A DNA stretch of 64,000 nt from NCBI GenBank assembly GCA_030295235.1, contig AP026124.1, positions 620,001 to 684,000 of the forward strand, in the 5' to 3' direction. A program made the position numbers and the translations under genes. The DNA comes from Fistulifera solaris. Lineage: Eukaryota; Bacillariophyta; Bacillariophyceae; Naviculales; Stauroneidaceae. Positions 1-12,435 of this stretch are shown in pieces (the stretch's first letter is position 1; each line of letters begins with the position of its first letter). The notes under the pieces were generated by a model. It ran no database searches. It was given only the letters and a program-made list of their open reading frames with translations, and was not told the DNA's origin.

Positions 1-565
1 ATTTTTCGCTTTTCGCGTCCCTCTCGTCTCTCGTCTACTGCTCGTTCGTTCAGCGATGTTCACAAACGACAGAAAGCCGGCCAAGACTTATCAGCAATAA
101 AAGCAATCGAAGGTGAGTTAATGACTAACAAAGAGAAATTTATATGAAGATGATTCAAAAAGGATGTCAAGAGAGGCATTTGTTTCCGCAAGTATTTCGT
201 TTGCGTCGAGATTCGGGAGAAACGAAAAGGGTCGTCATTTTGGCGGCATTTCCGTCCGACGCCCCGCGTTTTCGACACTGTGCACTCTTGCCTTGCGATG
301 CGTCGACGAGTGATTAGTTTCTTTAAAGTCTACATCTATTTCAATAAGAAATGGTATCCATCATTGCTGCTGCGCCGCGTGCAGCGGTGACGAGAGTCAT
401 TGTCTGTCGTGGTTTCTACGGATCGATCCTACGGCGCGAAAGTGCGCGTCGTGCTTCCAAAACCACTCAAAGTGAACCTCCAATTGCATTCCGTCATCTG
501 ACCCCGTCTTTTTCGCTTTCATTATGTTCTTTCTCCGTCGCGTTTCTATTACTCCATAATTACAG
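1..565. promoter_or_regulatory. Upstream region of ADP/ATP carrier, possible 5' UTR intron
   Basis: No convincing protein is seen here. A donor-like GTGAGT at about 114 and a pyrimidine-rich stretch ending TTACAG at 565, directly before the carrier ATG, could bound a roughly 450-nt intron in the 5' untranslated region. That would place the transcription start near position 60-110. The splice reading is inference; no promoter element is recognised. Confidence 0.3.
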
Positions 566-1477
566 ATGTCCAGCTCTAGCGAATTTATCATCAATTTCCT
601 TGCCGGAGGTGTGTCTGGCGCTGTTGCCAAGACTGCTACGGCTCCCATTGAGCGTGTCAAGCTCCTCATCCAAACTCAGGATGCTAACCCCAAGATCATC
701 AGTGGAGAAGTCGCCCGTTACAATGGCATCGTCGACTGCTTCTCCCGTGTTGCGAGTGAGCAGGGTATCAAGGCTTTCTGGCGTGGAAACTTGACCAACA
801 TCATCCGATACTTCCCTACCCAGGCCTTCAACTTTGCTTTCAAGGACACCATCAAGGCCCTTTTCCCCAAGGCTGACAAGAACACTGAGTTCGGAAAGTT
901 CTTCGCCATCAACATGGCATCTGGTGGTCTTGCTGGAGCCGGTTCGTTGTTGATCGTCTACCCCCTCGATTACGCTCGTACCCGTCTTGCCTCTGATGTT
1001 GGTTCCGGAAAGGCCCAGTTCAGTGGCCTCCTTGACTGCCTCAAGCAGACCATCAAGACCGGTGGTCTTGCTGCCCTCTACAACGGTATTGGTGTGTCAA
1101 TTGTTGGTATCATCCCCTACCGTGGTGTCTACTTCGGATTGTTCGATACCATGTCCGGCTACAACCCCTACCAGAAGAGTGATAACAATGTTCTCCGTGC
1201 CGGATCTAAGTTCGTGTGCGCTCAGTCATCTGCCATCGCCGCCGGTTACGCCTCATACCCCTTCGACACCGTCCGTCGTCGTCTGCAGATGCAGTCCGAG
1301 AAGCCCAAGGCTGAATGGGTCTACAGCGGAACCATGGACTGCTTCGGTAAGATCGTCGCCAACGAAGGTGCGGGTGCTCTTTTCAAAGGTGCGGGTGCCA
1401 ACGCCCTCCGTACCGTCGGTGCTGCCATGGTACTTGTGCTTTACTCCGAGATCACTGCTTTCTTCAACGCCAAGTAA
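566..1477 (+). CDS. ANT: Mitochondrial ADP/ATP carrier (adenine nucleotide translocase)
   Basis: A 303-residue mitochondrial carrier family protein in one uninterrupted exon. It has the usual three repeats of two membrane helices, each with a PxD/ExxR/K-type signature: PIERVK near residue 28, PLDYAR near 133 and PFDTVRRR near 231. The last is followed by RRRLQM, the diverged form of the RRRMMM motif diagnostic of ADP/ATP exchangers. It would swap matrix ATP for cytosolic ADP across the inner membrane. Length equals the family norm. The ATG at 566 directly follows a TTACAG acceptor-like string and starts the first repeat at the expected distance. Codon use is strongly C-ending, as in highly expressed genes. 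Confidence 0.95.
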   Translation: MSSSSEFIINFLAGGVSGAVAKTATAPIERVKLLIQTQDANPKIISGEVARYNGIVDCFSRVASEQGIKAFWRGNLTNIIRYFPTQAFNFAFKDTIKALFPKADKNTEFGKFFAINMASGGLAGAGSLLIVYPLDYARTRLASDVGSGKAQFSGLLDCLKQTIKTGGLAALYNGIGVSIVGIIPYRGVYFGLFDTMSGYNPYQKSDNNVLRAGSKFVCAQSSAIAAGYASYPFDTVRRRLQMQSEKPKAEWVYSGTMDCFGKIVANEGAGALFKGAGANALRTVGAAMVLVLYSEITAFFNAK

Positions 1478-2740
1478 GCTTATGTAAAGCGGATAATGTA
1501 ATCGCGATGTTTGGATTGATTATTTTCGTATTTGTGGTTATTCAACGAATTCAATTGCCAAGAGGGACAAGCTAATATCAAATGCAACAATAGGCTTTTT
1601 TATCTTAATGTGTATTAGTTGATCTACATGCGAAGTAATCTAGAACTGGAGTGCCGTTGTAAAAACACTTACACAATTTTTCGGACGTGGATGAATGCGT
1701 GCCTGGCATTAGACGAAAAGGCGCTCCACGGCTTCTGTATCGTGCATTGCTCAGTCTTTCCTCTTTCATTTAGATCTAAAGTTTTCGATTTTCAAATCGT
1801 TCCGGAGCAGATGACTCGACATATTATGTTGTCGATCCACTCCTTCAAATCAAGCGTATTCTTTTGCATGCAATAATTAGGACAATTTCCCTTGTGTCGA
1901 CAAGAGACAACATGCTTGCACGATCTTGTCAGTAGAGAACATTTGTTATGATGAAACCACATACGCCACTTCCTGAGTAACGATGCGCGATTTAATACAA
2001 GTGAGCAATGTCTCTTCAATTTGGCTAGATCAGCAGCACCTAAGGCTTACTCTACACTTTGGTCGAAATGCTCGTTTGGTAATACATTGATCCGCTGGTC
2101 GCTTGAAAGCACCAGTACGGAGTATCGCATCAAGAAGCAAAAAAGGTGGCACGCGTTTCAGTGTAAAGGTGCTGCTCCACCCGTGCCAATGTAGATGCCT
2201 TGAATCGAGAATAATCGAGACCGATCTTGCTTGCGAGATTTTCGATTGATTCGATCACATAAGAAGTTAGAGTAAAACTACTGGTACCGTACCTCAAAAT
2301 AACTTGTTATGTGCGGTGTGCGGTCTATTTCATCCACTTTTCTCCGTTTCCGCGTTTTGTTGCTCAATAATCAATAACTAAAACAACCAGTGTCTCTGTG
2401 CTAATGTCTTATCATGCGTGCCACATCAACGTAGTACAGTAAGCTTCAGTACTTTGTATCCTGTAGGATTGAAGCTAGGCGGTAGGCGGACAAAATTCCC
2501 GTTTCTTTTTTCTACCAGTTATATGTTATAAAGTGGGCCGCTAATTCGCGTGGGAAGAACTTGCTTCTTTTTCCGCCCCCAAGACAAAGGGAAAAAGCGG
2601 CTTCACAACTCGCAACAGCAATACAAACTACATGGTACCAACGCTTTCTCCAACTTTCATCTTCAGTTGTAATATTAACAAACCCGCAACAGCAACTATT
2701 CAACTTCGGAAACACGCCACGTGTGTCTCTCTATTTCAAT
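1478..2740. other. Intergenic, no gene seen
   Basis: AT-rich spacer with only short unsupported ORFs. It includes a GGTACCGTACC tract near 2282, one of many such palindromic tracts in the window, and a purine/pyrimidine-rich leader just before the next gene. Confidence 0.5.
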
Positions 2741-3356
2741 ATGAATCGAGATTGGGGAATGAATCAGGTGTTGAACGCGTCCCCGCCTCTATCCGCTGAG
2801 GATTACGAATACGAAGAATGTGCTCCGTCACGACGGGACAGCCCGATCGCTTTTTGCGGAAAGGGATTCAAACCAATTCTTGATGTTCTAGTAAAGGTGA
2901 TCATGCTCCCCTGCCGGCAGATCGCTTGGCTCGTAAGCAGCGGATTGTTGGTCGAAGAGGAGGTGTCGGGCAATTACAGCTCGTAGAAAACGCCGCCAGG
3001 GCGGCACTCGACACAAACGAATCCGATGACGAAACTGGCAATGGCATCCAGCGGGAGAGCTTACCAAATTCTTCCTTTAACGGTCCACAGCCCATGACGG
3101 TGGATCGAACGAGTCCGCGCAAACGAGCCAGAATGGGATCGACCCATGCTGCAGAACCTGATCCTTCTGTAGCGGCAGCTGGCAAACTTTTGAAGGTCTA
3201 TCCACACTAGATGACAAAGATGAAGAGGATCCTGTTCGAGGTGTTGTTCGGAGAACGTCGCGGAGAACTTCGTACGATAGTAAAATCAAAGATGCAAAGG
3301 ACGATTTCTTGCTCTTATCCGCATATGCGACGAACGCATCACAGCTAAAGCGATGA
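2741..3356 (+). CDS. Unrecognised nuclear-type protein, frame broken twice
   Basis: I do not recognise a family. Coding starts at ATG 2741 and passes through three frames: 2741 to about 2888, about 2888 to 3190, and about 3190 to the stop at 3354-3356. Each change is repaired by one extra T in a short T run (near 2887-2888 and 3188-3191), giving a protein of about 205 residues. Visible traits are an acidic and serine-rich middle, a likely nuclear localisation signal PRKRARM near the centre, a second basic patch RRTSRRTSYDSK, and a C-terminal DDFLLLSAY segment. A 50-nt intron at 2891-2940 would also fix the first break, but the one-base repair gives smoother sequence. Convergent with the CXC gene. 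Confidence 0.5.
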
Positions 3357-3520
3357 ATTGAATGTGAAATCAGTTCGAATGTCTTTTTCAAATTAAAAGT
3401 TAAACTTTAGAACACCATAATGTTAAGTCATTACAAAGTTCTTTCAAATAAACCGAAGAAAGTGCCTAGACTTCGAAAATCTTCGTGTAGATTTATTGTT
3501 CCGCGTTGTTGTTGTTGTTG

Positions 3521-6500
3521 TTAGCCATTGTACTCCCAAAGCTCCTTATCCAGAGCGATGCGGCCCCATTCCTTACTCACAATCGAAGCGTTGTAGATAT
3601 CGGCGTTCGTTAGGAAGCTGAATACATTGAGGATGGTGTGTTTGGGCTGTTTGGGGTCGCCGAACAGTGATAACATTTCTTCCTCGGATTTGCTCTTGCG
3701 CGACGACGAGGGATCGAACTCTATTCGTACTGGGGGCGTTCGAGGCGCAGTATTCTTCGATGCAGTGACCGGCGTTGAAGTTTCTGGACAGGGTCGCTTC
3801 TTCGACGAAGCAGATTTAGTCTCCGTGGCTTTTGTTGACTGGTCCTCAGGCTTGTAATGTTGCATCATGGCGCGCATTTGCATTTCGTGAGCTCGCTGCT
3901 GCTGGCCAAACATAGGTGTGACTGGAGGTACACCAATAGTGGAATAACCGATATGACCCATCACCGATGAAGTCATGTAAGCTGGGTGCATATAGCCACG
4001 GTGAGACATAGTTCCTTGTGACATTTGGTGACCATGAACCGCCCCAGCTGGCAAGTTGCTGCTTCGCATGTTGCCGGGGGAGACAGGAGGGCCCTGTTGC
4101 GGGGCACGCTGTCCTTGCCAAACTTCATGGGCCACTCGAACTGCATATTCGGCGCCCTTAGAATCCTTCATTTTTCTCCTCTTGTCGATCAGCGTCTGAG
4201 AACCAGCCAGGTTTTGACAATCCACGCATTTACAGCTCGGTCCGCAAAATTGCCCGGCAACAAAACACTGTGACAAAGACACAACACAAAAAATGAGAGG
4301 TGACAAGATAGCAACAAAAAAATTTAACCAAAAGACTCACATCGCAATACTTTTTGAGGCAGTATGACCGCTTGCATCTGCAGCCGCTCGTACTTTGTTG
4401 AAATGCTGTGGGGTTCTTGGCGCGAGCATTCTGAATCGCTTTCTCTCTCAAGTCATCAAACTGAGGAAGGTTGTTGCAGTCCACGCATTTGCATCCGTCG
4501 CAGTACGCTTTCGCGGAAAAGCAAAAGCAATAAAGCTTGAGACACTTCGAGTTTTTGCAATTACAGGACCTCTTCACAAAATCACTTTCTTTCGTTGCGC
4601 TGTCTTCACTAGCCGGGACGCTCTTGTGAGAGGTTTTGACCGTACTCGGTGGGATTAATTTTGGTAGTTCTGCAGGAGTTGAAGAAGATAGAGTTGTCTG
4701 AGTTTTGGGGGTAGATACTGGTTGTATATTCTGAAACACATGAGATTGCGATGCGTATCTGTGAGCTTGGAGATGTGGTTGCGCATACATGTGTGGCGGA
4801 TAAGCATTTCTGTACGCTTGTGCCGAATGGTATGCTACGTTTGAGGCTCGCATCATGTTATTGATCCCTTCGAAGGATTGCTGTGTACTTGCATACTTCG
4901 CTCCGACTTGGCCGAGTTCCAGTCGCATTCGGTTTCGAGGAGCAGATGGCATCTGTCGATCCAATGTGCCATCGTTCCACAATTTCGTTGGCTTAACTTC
5001 ACTTGAAGGTAGAACAGGTGATGCTTGTAGAGACGTCGAAGCGCCGATTCGAGAAGCACGAGAGATAGCGCTTTTCGAGGGTGAAACTTTGGTAGCTGAA
5101 TTTTTCGTAGCTTTTCGGACAGGTGACCTGGTCACTCCATGCAACGCTCCAGAAGGTGGTGCGGTGATGAACTCATTCAGAAAGCCTGAAAAGGAAGAGT
5201 CCTTTTTCAAAGATCTTTGTGGCAAGGGGGGAGCATCGATCTCTCCAGAGCTCGATCGCGTCAAGGCGATCTTTGGATGATGTTCGTCGCCCGAAGGTTC
5301 AAAGTAGACAAGCGATGGACCGACAGGTGAGAAAGCATCCGCCAATTGTGGATCAGGCGTTTCCACCATCCCAAAACTGGATGATAAACCAAAATGAGGT
5401 GAAGCACGAAGAGGGGATCTATTAAAACCTTTTCCAGGAGGCGAACGAAAGAGATTTGAGGTGGGTTTGTTGCTCGGTGTCATGGCCATGTTGACCGCGT
5501 TTAAACGAGTCAAAGGAGATGTTCGCGCAGACGCGGCAAACAAATCGTCGACAGGCGGGGGAGAGCGCCAAACCGGGTCAGTGTTGTAGTGAAAGGGTCG
5601 TCCATGAAAGTGTCCGGGTGTCGCGTGTGCAGTCGACATGCTTTTCTGGTGCCATTCTCGATCTTGGCCGTAAGGAGTTGAATAATCGGAAAATCGCATG
5701 GATTGGTAATGTGAGAGCGGCGGGGAGCCATGAGGTGAAGCAAATAGAGACGAGGACCTATGATCACGGTAACCCGAAGGCGATCCTCTTGGCGGTGAAT
5801 CGCTTTCACCGAACGAACCAAGAGGACCTTCCCAGATCTCAGTTGACTGAAGGGGGTCGTGGTGGCTGCCAGTGGTGTCCATATTGCTCGCAAGGGGCGC
5901 TGAAGCTGAAGCCTGTGTTGTTGATTATTATGAATAAAAGGGTGGAAAAGCCCGCGACAAGATTCGCGCCATTTCGTTGATAATAGCAGTTGCAGTCGTG
6001 AATACGTCACAATTAGGAAAAACCGTTGCAATCGGTAATCGTGATACCCGTTGATTCGCAATGAAATCCGTATGGACGAGTTTTTGACCGACCATAGTAA
6101 CCATGTCAATGCATTAAGTAGTATTGTGCGTAGCAAAAATACATAATGAAATTACGATGACAACGGGGAAAATCATCAACAAGGCAATCGTGCAACGAAA
6201 CAAGGAGGGAGGAAATACGAATTCGAAACAAGTCAAGTAAGAAGGAGTTGGAAAAAATACTTCAAGAACAGACAAAAGGCCATCGATTTCATTGTAGCAA
6301 TAATCGTAAACGTACCTTTGGAGATTTCCGAAGCATTTTGAACCGATGGATAGAAGATGAATTACTTCGAGCTGGTGTTGCATCTAGATCACAGCGCGCT
6401 GAGCCATGATCCTTGCCTTTGCGTGACTGGGGTTGGGTATCGGCTGGTAATGTCGTTTTTCGAACAATGCTCTTTGTTTGTGAAGATTTTGGAACTTGGC

Positions 6501-6675
6501 TAGATGGAGGCAGAAAGTCGCTGTGTGTACTCGTGCTTTCTGATTTTGTTGACGATCGTTTGCCCGTTGACTTTGAATTCTTAGAATCTTTTCGTATCGA
6601 TGTATCTTCCGCTGACTGACCTCTTGAATGCGGCTGCATGGTTTGATTTAAAATTTCCGCGCTTATCGCTTGCAA
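3521..6675 (-). CDS. CXC-domain (TSO1/LIN54-type) regulator with F-box-like tail
   Basis: A cysteine-rich CRC DNA-binding protein of the tesmin/TSO1/LIN54 family, expected to bind CHR-like promoter elements in cell-cycle control. The main exon, 5882 down to 4341, holds the first CXC motif (CNCKNSKCLKLYCFCFSAKAYC) and the start of the second. A 73-nt intron (4268-4340, GTGAGT..ACAG) splits the second motif, which finishes CFVAGQFCGPSCKCVDC in the exon 4267-3521. The extreme C-terminus (LNVFSFLTNADIYNASIVSKEW) looks like an F-box, unusual for this family. The N-terminal half is Ser/Pro-rich and disordered. An upstream exon 6675-6316 joins in frame at 5912 through a 403-nt GT..AG intron; this first exon is inferred, and otherwise the start is ATG 5882. 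Confidence 0.85.
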
Positions 6676-6758
6676 ATGTAAAGCTTTCTAGAATAGTCTT
6701 TCCTCTGCTGAGCGTCACAAATCAATTAAACGAAAAACTCCCGAATGCTCTTTAATCG

Positions 6759-7090
6759 ATGGATCACCCGATTTTTAATGCAAGAGAAGAAGTGACAGAG
6801 AAAAGCGGCAAAGATGCACCTCAGGTGGTGACGATCTCTCCTGAGTCTCTTCGCGCGCCTGAACCTCGCCTGCTCTGTTCTCGCTGTGGAAAAGTCCTGC
6901 TAGTGAAAGCAATTTTCCAGACAACAAAGCTACTGATATCGGCAATTGTTGGATTGATAGTGACGTGATTTCTTCTATGTATCGAAGCTACAACGCCACT
7001 AATTCTATTGTACTTCTTGATGATAACCACGGTCGGTGGAGCACGGCCGCGTTTTTGCATCGCTTTGGCGCCACAAATGTGAGCTCAACA
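6759..7090 (+). CDS. Small unrecognised locus, frame broken
   Basis: From ATG 6759 a frame runs to about 6890 (ending ..LLCSRCGK). A different frame then continues as protein-like sequence (NKATDIGNCWIDSDVISS, then LLDDNHGRWSTAAFLHRFGA) to a TGA near 7090. One added A in the AAAA at 6890-6893 joins the two into about 110 residues. The second half has the composition of a real globular protein, but I cannot name a family. It could be a small gene or a decaying fragment. It is divergent from the CXC gene, whose proposed start lies 83 bases away. Confidence 0.35.
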
Positions 7091-8485
7091 TGACTGGGGG
7101 CAAGTCCGGCGCCTTTTCACGTGCGTATGAGGTGCTGCTAGGAAACTTCCTCCTGCTTAAGTATCATTGCCGTTGAAGTTTACTTATGGGATCTGGATAA
7201 ATTTCCATCCGATTTAAACGCACCGAGTTTATGGGTCGAAATTTGATAAAAAGATTTCAATCTGCGTTTTAATATAATTTTTACTGGAGAAATAATCAAA
7301 TATTTTTTGTTTTAGTTTCCAAAATGAGAATCTTTTTATAAATTCATTTTAGAATCTCATTTCATCAGAAAACGGAGATGTAGCTTGTATCGAAGTCCTG
7401 GTTGCTATTTTCCCCATAGAGTGAGCGTAATTTTTGGCGGCGAGCTCGGCGGCCAACGAAAAGCAGGAGATGCTCAACGTATCTATTTTGGCTACTTCTT
7501 GCTTCACTGTCTTAAATCTAGGTTTTCCCAGAACTCAGGATTACCCAGTCTAGGTTTGAAATCGCAGGTTCCTTAGTTCCAAGCTTCTAAATAAGCTAAG
7601 TATGAATCCGACAGTTTTCATTAGAAGTATTGCAATTCGTTGCATCTCTGATAACTAATGTTGTCCAGCATCAAAAAACTGTGACCTTTGACGATTATTT
7701 ACCATGTTATTGCTGACCGTTGCATGCTATGCTGGAATAAATTTTTCCTCTTGCACATAAATGAAACTATAGTACATTAAGCGTCAACCTCAATGAGTCT
7801 GAGTGCATCTAGATGGACACGTCCTGGTTACGAGGTGTAACTTCCTACCTTCTCGCTTGGAATCGACGCGATACTCACGAAAAACAGCTAAAACTTCTTT
7901 TTGACAGGCAAAGCGTTAGTTTGACATGCCGATCACGCCAGAGGATGTGCATCCACGATTCTTCCGAGGCAGCGAAGACAAATTAAATCCAAAACTAAAG
8001 GTCTATAGCTTGTTTATTATTTCAAAAGAAACGAGGATAGCTTTTTGAAGTACGATTCGCACGCTCGTAAAGTAAGAAACACCGGAAACTGATTTAGATA
8101 TGGTTATTAGAGTTTACCGGAAACCCTAGAAAGCTAGATAGTAGTAATGTCGAGATCCATTCCGTTTTGAGGCTCGGTGTAAAAACTCAGTCACGTGTCG
8201 CAACGAATACAAACTGCAGTATCCACTGGCCGTTGAATAGTACTTACACAGCAGTGGTTGCGGCGGTTGGACGAATTCAGTTAGCTTTGGTCGGTTGTTG
8301 CCGCAACAGATAGATAGGTGCAGATGTCGCGACAACTACGTGACAATAATATCATCTTCGACAAATTGACGACAAGATTCAACACAATAATTCTACAGAG
8401 CCGATATAGGAGATAAAAAGTGACAATCGATAGGAGACGCTTTGTGGGACTCGTTCTTGACTGATATCCAACGCATTCAATCATC
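7091..8485. other. Intergenic, no gene seen
   Basis: AT-rich spacer with T/A-rich blocks around 7250-7370. All ORFs are short and of random composition. No RNA gene is recognised. Confidence 0.5.
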
Positions 8486-11400
8486 ATGTCGAGAGACGGC
8501 TACCCCATGGGCGGCCCCAATCGGCGACGACAAACGATGAAATCGGGCGGTTTGGGGACGTTCATGGACGATCCTCGATCGCGCAGCCGGGGACGCTCGA
8601 AATCAAAGGATGCCGATTTGTCTATTATGAGCGGCGTGTCTGGTGTAGACAGGATTTACGATACGATACCGGATGAGTATCTTTACAACTCCAAAAATAT
8701 AGAGCCAACCTTGTACTTCTTGCCGCGGCTGCTGGAAAACAACGCAGAAGCTAGAAGGGATCCTACAGCTGTCGCAGGGAAAAGAAAGCGTATCACCTTA
8801 CGCTCAGAAACTTGATCAAAGCGGCTGAGGAAGATGTCCGCCTTCACCGGGCGAGAGTGCAGGCAGCTCAGATCAAAGACGTTCGGTTGCTGCGGAACTA
8901 TCAACTGGAAACAGATCCAGAGTATAAAGAGCGCACAGATAGGTTCAAGGAACGCCAGGCTCTCATCGATGAGCTAAATGATCAAGCCCATGCTATTCTG
9001 GAAGGACTACATGACAACCAAGATGGCCAAGGGTTGACGCAGGCGGAACGAGCGCAGGTGCATCTAGCACGTTGGCAACGTGCGCTGGAGCTCTACGTAC
9101 ACACGCAACACGAAGGTATGGATTGGCAATCCATTTTCGAATATTTACTGGGAGGCATTTCGGAAGATCAAGATATTAGCCAAGTGTTGCAAGAGGCGTC
9201 CCAACTATGCTCGGCAGTTGTTGATTCGACGACGCAAGCATTGAAGGACGCAGAGGCATATGTTGCCGATCTTGAGTCTCCATACCTTATTCGGCTGGAA
9301 GCGCATTCCCTGTATGCTAACGAATGTATGCGACAAGTCGGCGAAATCGAAGACCAATTCAAAACGTCTGGACGCACCGCTCTACAGATCGGGCATCAAT
9401 TGGAGCACGCTGAACTAAAGCGCAATCAGTGCGAGGCCGCTTCGATGTTGATTCGTCGCTGGTGGATGATGGAGAGCCTTGCTGAAACTGAGAAGAATAG
9501 TGGAAAGCCAATTGATGTAGAAGCTGAAATTCGCGGAATTATTTCTCCGGGTGCTTGCAAACTGGATCCTTTGTTTACAAGATCAGAAAACTCGCTTGAT
9601 GCCGCGAAGGCATTGAAACAGCTACGGGCCGTTGTTCGTTCAAGAGGAAACGCAGCGGCGACGGGAAGTGCAACCACGGCAATGACTGCGGACAAAGCGT
9701 CGTCCCGTCGGTTCGCTATTACAGCAAACTTGATTACCAGAACGAGCGACGCGGTCGAAGGACGCCTATTGAATGCGTTCTCCGAAGTCTATGGCGCTGG
9801 TGGAATCTACGATTTTTCTTCAAAGCCCAGACCCGGAGCAATTGATTGGCGCGAGCTTCGAGCACTGGCTCAAGCTTTGCTATTGTTTGATTCGGGACGG
9901 AATCTACATAAGCGCTATGTGGACATGGTAGTTGGTTCGCGATTCCCTGAGCTGTTTTCTCCTCAGATGGATGACGGAGATGAAGATACTATGTACTTTA
10001 GGGAGGCGTCAGACGCGGATGCCACGAGAAGCAAGCTCACAAATCTGTTCCAGAGGGTTGGTGAAGTTTGTACGGCTGAATTTGAGTTGATTGCCCATGT
10101 ATTTGGAGCCGATGAGAATCGAACTGATTTGCTGGATGGGAACGAGGAAATGCCGCTTGTCGTGGCGAGGGCACTTCTACAGCGCGTGGTGAGTGATCCT
10201 TCGCATGGTCTACAAGCTCGTATCAACGCCTTGTTGGCCAGCATTGACCGTCAAGGCGATTTGGAAGCTGCTGCAAAGAAGCTTGATACATTTGTCGTGG
10301 TCCACGAGAAAGCAGCAGGGCTTTTTAGCCTTCTTATTGGTGCTGCAGAAGCAATGGCGTTTCGTGATGAATCATCCGGCACGTCCAAAAGTTCGTCGAA
10401 AGCAAATCAAGGAAATGCAGTGGAGTCTCTTAAAGGCTTTCTGAGATCTCAAGAGCTTGCGATCACAAACGCCCATAGACAGGCCTATGTCAATTTGGAG
10501 CTACGATTAATGCATCACGATTGTTGCAATATTCTCGATCACGCCGGTTGTGCCATGGTCAAGAATGCCCCATTGCGCCCTGATCCAACTTTGGCAGAAA
10601 AAGGAATTTTGGAAGAATTCCGCGCCCCTGTGTTGCCGCTACACAAAGAGTCTCTTAAGCGTATTGGGTTCACAGGAATTCTTGCTGGTCCCCTCAAGCA
10701 ATCTTTGATGATTCAAACTCTTGTTCGTGGAACAGATTCGCTGGTGCGAGCTAGGCTCATGTTCGGAGCCAATAAACGCAGTGGGGAAGCAACTTCACGA
10801 GTAATTCTAAGAATTTACTCTCAGATGTGCTCTTTCTTTGGTGAAGCCTTTCTTTTCCCATTGTCGAGACAATAGGAGACATCTTACCTGTAAGCGCCCC
10901 TTCTCAGCCACCTCAGTTACCTTTCGACGAGGAACAAGAGCCGCCGGATCTTGGTGTTGCAGCTGCTTTCTGGGTGTGTCTAGAGCATGTCAGCTCTGTT
11001 GCCAAAGCATTTGATCGAGAGCTGTGGGCTGAAGGTCGTGAAGACAGTCAGCGAGTTTGGGAAACGTTAGAAGAATGCGGGGACAGCAACTCAATGGCTA
11101 TTGCACGAGAAGAACGCGTCTTGTTTTACACGAAACTTGAAAAGCGGGGCGAGGCGGCCATTCTAAAGGCGCTGAATACTTTGAGCGCGCATATGCAATG
11201 GATCATTGTAACCGGAGGCGAATCCATGTTGGCAACGGGTGGTACACGCATACTGAGCTCTCTGACTGGACAATCAGGTGGTCCATATGCGATTCCTGCC
11301 AACACAATTGCTGAAAACAGCAACAGTCCAGCTGTCAAATCTCTACTGTATTGTTTGCGGCGTCAGCTTCCGTCAATTCAGGCAGCACTTACTCAAGAAA

Positions 11401-11849
11401 CCCTGACTCGATTCTGGACGGCTCTTTCCATGCGCATGTATGATATTTTTGTTTCGCGTTTGTTGCAGTATTACTATATTACAACTGCAGGTGCTGTTAT
11501 ACTCTTGGAAGATATCAAGTCGATGACAAACGTTGCGCAGTTGGTTGGAACAAAACATGATCATTGGTTGAAGTTGATCGAACTCGTCGCTCTATACCTG
11601 CCGTCTCCTGGTGGAATCACATCGATGTTGACAGGCCCCGAAGGAGACCCTGGAAAGGGTTTGTTTGCGAAAGTCGGTCGTGACCAAGCTTTGGTATTTC
11701 TTAGCCGACGACAAGATTACCGCTACAAGGCAGCGGCGGGAATGAAAAAGAGTTCGTGGGTTACGGACATGCTGACGAGCTTGAATGTGACCGACCCAAC
11801 CGATGGAGTAGTCAACATGAGTCTTTTCGCAGCTAGCAGGATGGGTTAA
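8486..11849 (+). CDS. SEC10: Exocyst complex subunit Sec10 (EXOC5)
   Basis: Large helical tethering protein of about 1,100 residues. The C-terminal third is diagnostic: a segment around 11180-11220 (LNTLSAHMQWIIVTGGE) parallels the EXOC5 stretch before its last domain. The segment at 11440-11560 (MYDIFVSRLLQYYYITTAGA) and the ending RDQALVFLSRRQDYRYKA match the conserved Sec10 C-terminus. Sec10 bridges Sec15 to the exocyst core and docks secretory vesicles at the plasma membrane. The frame is broken twice. Near 8771-8780 one extra base restores it, or else a 65-nt GT..AG intron 8713-8777. Near 10857-10860 one extra C restores it and gives FPIVETIGDILPV. The N-terminus is basic and Ser/Arg-rich, longer than in animals. 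Confidence 0.85.
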
Positions 11850-12435
11850 GCTGCGCAAATGTTCGCTGGCTACTTCTGGCTCTGCCTCCTAACAGGTGGA
11901 TTCGTTTAACAATGGTATGGAGCACTCTGTATTGGTTTTCTGAATCTTATTTATCTTTGAGAACTATATGTAGCAAAAAGGCGTAGTTGTGGTTGCGTGT
12001 TGCGTTCACCGATCTAATGGGACTAGGTTGTTACTCCATTTCTCGTCATCAATTAGCGTCCAAAAGTCACTAATATTGCTAGATGGTACATGGTACAGCA
12101 TTATTGCAATGCTCCTCTTCGCAATGCCTCTAAAATCTTTCCCGTTCCAGCAATCCAGATTTTACTATAGCCCTAAAGTGCTTGTTTTTCGCATGACTGA
12201 CTCTCTCTCTAGAGATTTCAGTCAAACATGAGAAATCATACTCCGTAAGGTTACCTGGAAAAGACTAAGGGTATAATGCGAGGCATTTAACCTTATTGAT
12301 GGTAACAGGGGAAAGCGTTCTGATGCTTTTGCGATTATCGGCATCTGCATCAGCATTGGCAAGAAACACCTGAAAGCTATTACAGAGTACCTCAAACAGT
12401 AACTACAGTATCACTAAAAGAAAGCAACTTTGATA
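11850..12435. other. Intergenic, no gene seen
   Basis: Spacer between Sec10 and the first zinc-finger paralogue. Only short low-quality ORFs are present. Confidence 0.5.

Noticed and set aside
2891-2940. 50-nt intron in the gene at 2741
   Set aside because: It keeps the frame but deletes protein-like sequence; a single added T gives a smoother reading, though cDNA could overturn this.
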